DNA of 37,037 bases, taken from the NCBI GenBank assembly GCA_009924985.1, contig RFQL01000007.1, positions 1-37,037 of the forward strand, given 5' to 3'. Each line of letters starts with the position of its first letter. Position 1 is the first letter of the stretch. Of the stretch, positions 35,475 to 37,037 are shown in pieces. The DNA is from Burkholderiaceae bacterium (GTDB taxonomy: Bacteria; Pseudomonadota; Gammaproteobacteria; Burkholderiales; Burkholderiaceae). Made by a program: the position numbers and the translations under genes. Under the pieces are notes generated by a model that saw only the letters and a program-made list of their open reading frames with translations, had not been told where the DNA came from and ran no database searches.

Positions 35475-36165
35475 AGCCAATACTCCTGTATTGCGTGCTA
35501 CAGGACTTGCTAAAACCTATGGTGATGGAGCTACAGCGGTTGAGGTTTTAAAGTCTGTTGATCTGGAGTTAGATCGCGCTGAGAAAGTAGCGATTGTTGG
35601 TACCTCAGGATCGGGTAAGAGTACTTTGCTGCATTTGCTCGGGGGCTTAGATACTGCTAGCGCTGGCGAGGTGCAATTAGGTGGACAGATCATTAATCGT
35701 TTGAGAGCTAAGGATCTTGATCAACTTCGCAACCATCACCTTGGCTTTGTGTATCAGTTTCATCATCTACTCGATGAGTTGACTGCAATCGAGAACGTCG
35801 CCCTGCCACTGCGTATACGTGGACTTGATCAGGAGGCATCCCATTCCCAAGCCAAAATATTGCTAGACGCTGTGGGCCTAGGACAACGTTTAATGCATAC
35901 CCCTGCTGAGCTCTCTGGGGGAGAGCGACAACGCGTTGCTGTAGCTAGAGCCTTAGTGGGCAAACCCGATTGCGTTTTAGCCGATGAGCCGACTGGTAAT
36001 TTGGATAGCGAGACCGCCGACCGTGTCTTTGATTTAATGCTCGAGATTGCTCGTCAACAGGGCACTGCGTTTTTGATTGTGACCCATGATCCCATTCGTG
36101 CCAAGCGGTGCGATCGCATCTTACATCTTGAGCGCGGTGTTTTAGAACCATTCACGGGTTTATAA
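35467..36165 (+). CDS. lolD: Lipoprotein-releasing ABC transporter ATPase LolD
   Basis: A 232-residue ABC ATPase that powers LolC-type permeases. Seen: Walker A GTSGSGKSTLLHLLGGL, Q-loop VYQFHHLL, signature LSGGERQRVAVARAL, Walker B CVLADEPTGNLDS and the switch histidine in FLIVTHD. The long HHLLDELTA region after the Q-loop is typical of LolD. It overlaps lolC by 8 bases and is followed by the tatD-type gene after 4 bases. Confidence 0.96.
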   Translation: MNKANTPVLRATGLAKTYGDGATAVEVLKSVDLELDRAEKVAIVGTSGSGKSTLLHLLGGLDTASAGEVQLGGQIINRLRAKDLDQLRNHHLGFVYQFHHLLDELTAIENVALPLRIRGLDQEASHSQAKILLDAVGLGQRLMHTPAELSGGERQRVAVARALVGKPDCVLADEPTGNLDSETADRVFDLMLEIARQQGTAFLIVTHDPIRAKRCDRILHLERGVLEPFTGL

Positions 36166-36169
36166 ATTA

Positions 36170-37037
36170 ATGTGGCTTGATACCCATTGCCACTTAGATG
36201 CCCCCGAGTTTTTAGCTGATCTAGGGCAAATCATTGAGAATGCGCAAGCTATAGGCGTTCAAGGAATTTTGTTGCCAGCAGTGCGAGCGCATGATTTTGG
36301 AGCAGTCAAAGAGTTAGTGCATACCTATAAAGATCGCATTCCATATTTGGTTTATACCTTAGGGATTCATCCGCTGTATACCGATCGAGCCAAGGAAGAG
36401 GATCTGAAGACCCTAGAGCAAGCCGTAAAAGAGTCGTTGAATGATCCCCATTTTGTTGGGATTGGTGAGATTGGCCTAGATTATTTTGTACCGGATCTTG
36501 ACCTTCATCGGCAAGCATTCTTTTTTGATGCACAATTAGATCTTGCTCAGAAACAGAACTTGCCCGTGATCCTTCATGTACGGCGCTCTCAAGACATGAT
36601 TTTAAAAGCCTTGCGCCAACGCTCTTTATCGGGTGGCATTGCCCATGCCTTTAATGGAAGTCATCAGCAAGCGGAACAATTTATCGACCTAGGATTTAAA
36701 TTAGGCTTTGGGGGTGCCGCGACCTATGAGCGCGCTTTACAAATTAGGCGTCTTCTAAAAGAACTGCCACTCGAGGCGATTGTGACGGAGACCGATTCGC
36801 CTGACATTCCACCGGCCTGGTTAAAAGATGAGCCAGTGCGTCGCAATGAACCTGCTTATTTGCCACGGATTGCGCAAGTACTTGCCGAGGTTCGCGAAAT
36901 TGATGCTGAAGAACTGGCAAGTGCTGTGATAGACAATGCGGGCGCAGCATTGCCGCGCTGGGGCCAGCTAATGATTCCCAGCCCGAAGATCAAAAGGGGA
37001 GGGAAGATACTGCGAAATAAAGCTATTTTGCAAAACA
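36170..37037 (+). CDS. TatD-family metal-dependent hydrolase, partial (3' end off the right edge)
   Basis: Read by hand from ATG 36170; the frame stays open to base 37037, at least 289 residues. It belongs to the TatD/YcfH amidohydrolase-fold DNases. Metal-site motifs: DTHCHLD at residue 4, GIGEIGLDYF near 97, ILHVRRS near 134, IAHAFNGS near 157, and TETDSPDIPP near 207. The usual family ending (VIDNAGAALPRWG near 253) is followed by at least 24 more residues, basic in part (PSPKIKRGGKILRNK). That extension is unusual for a family of about 260 residues. It is coupled to lolD by a 4-base gap. Substrate is unknown; YcfH/TatD members act on DNA or D-amino-acyl ends. Confidence 0.88.
   Translation, partial: MWLDTHCHLDAPEFLADLGQIIENAQAIGVQGILLPAVRAHDFGAVKELVHTYKDRIPYLVYTLGIHPLYTDRAKEEDLKTLEQAVKESLNDPHFVGIGEIGLDYFVPDLDLHRQAFFFDAQLDLAQKQNLPVILHVRRSQDMILKALRQRSLSGGIAHAFNGSHQQAEQFIDLGFKLGFGGAATYERALQIRRLLKELPLEAIVTETDSPDIPPAWLKDEPVRRNEPAYLPRIAQVLAEVREIDAEELASAVIDNAGAALPRWGQLMIPSPKIKRGGKILRNKAILQN

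Overview
The window looks like a chromosomal core segment of a freshwater betaproteobacterium of the Burkholderiaceae, most like Polynucleobacter. That placement rests on moderate G+C, the gene order hom-thrC-moeA-moaD-moaE-clpB, a complete isc cluster, an intracellular PHB depolymerase, and proteins of families I know mainly from betaproteobacteria (DUF1841, soluble RnfB next to nth). It was made by reading, not by a database search. I see no prophage, insertion sequence, CRISPR array, rRNA or tRNA.

Layout. 1-3841 (minus): a Mth938-like protein, then an ArnT/ArnB/ArnC-type envelope sugar-transfer operon, cut by the left edge. 3926-9935 (plus): alaC-like aminotransferase, hom and thrC (threonine synthesis), running into moeA-moaD-moaE (molybdopterin). 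A GIY-YIG protein faces them. 10292-14179 (plus): clpB behind a sigma-32-type promoter, then an MFS transporter. 14180-14494: the only long gene-free stretch, AT-rich, with a cluster of AACTCTT/AAGAGTT repeats before aceA. aceA ends in a strong terminator, followed by an HIT-family gene. 16321-20600 (minus): a tight run of aromatic/aspartate aminotransferase, phaZ, rnfB-like ferredoxin, nth and DUF1841. 20737-22905: uvrB. 23001-28404 (plus): IscR box, then iscR-iscS-iscU-iscA-hscB-hscA-fdx. An HNH gene follows at 28428. 28786-34143 (minus): an unrecognised conserved gene, recJ, prfB with its programmed +1 frameshift, and lysS. 34212-37037 (plus): lolC-lolD and a tatD-type gene cut by the right edge.

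How they work together. The isc block is a complete Fe-S assembly machine with its own repressor site. Clients lie nearby: Nth, the RnfB-like ferredoxin and Fdx. aceA and phaZ fit growth on acetate or stored PHB. lolCD and the arn-type genes serve the outer membrane.

No new multi-gene defence or mobile system is visible. The most interesting signals are regulatory: the repeat array before aceA, dyads around the isc promoter, the prfB frameshift site, and five or more unlinked genes in which a TANNNT hexamer lies exactly 6 nt before an ATG that lacks a Shine-Dalgarno sequence, which suggests leaderless transcription.
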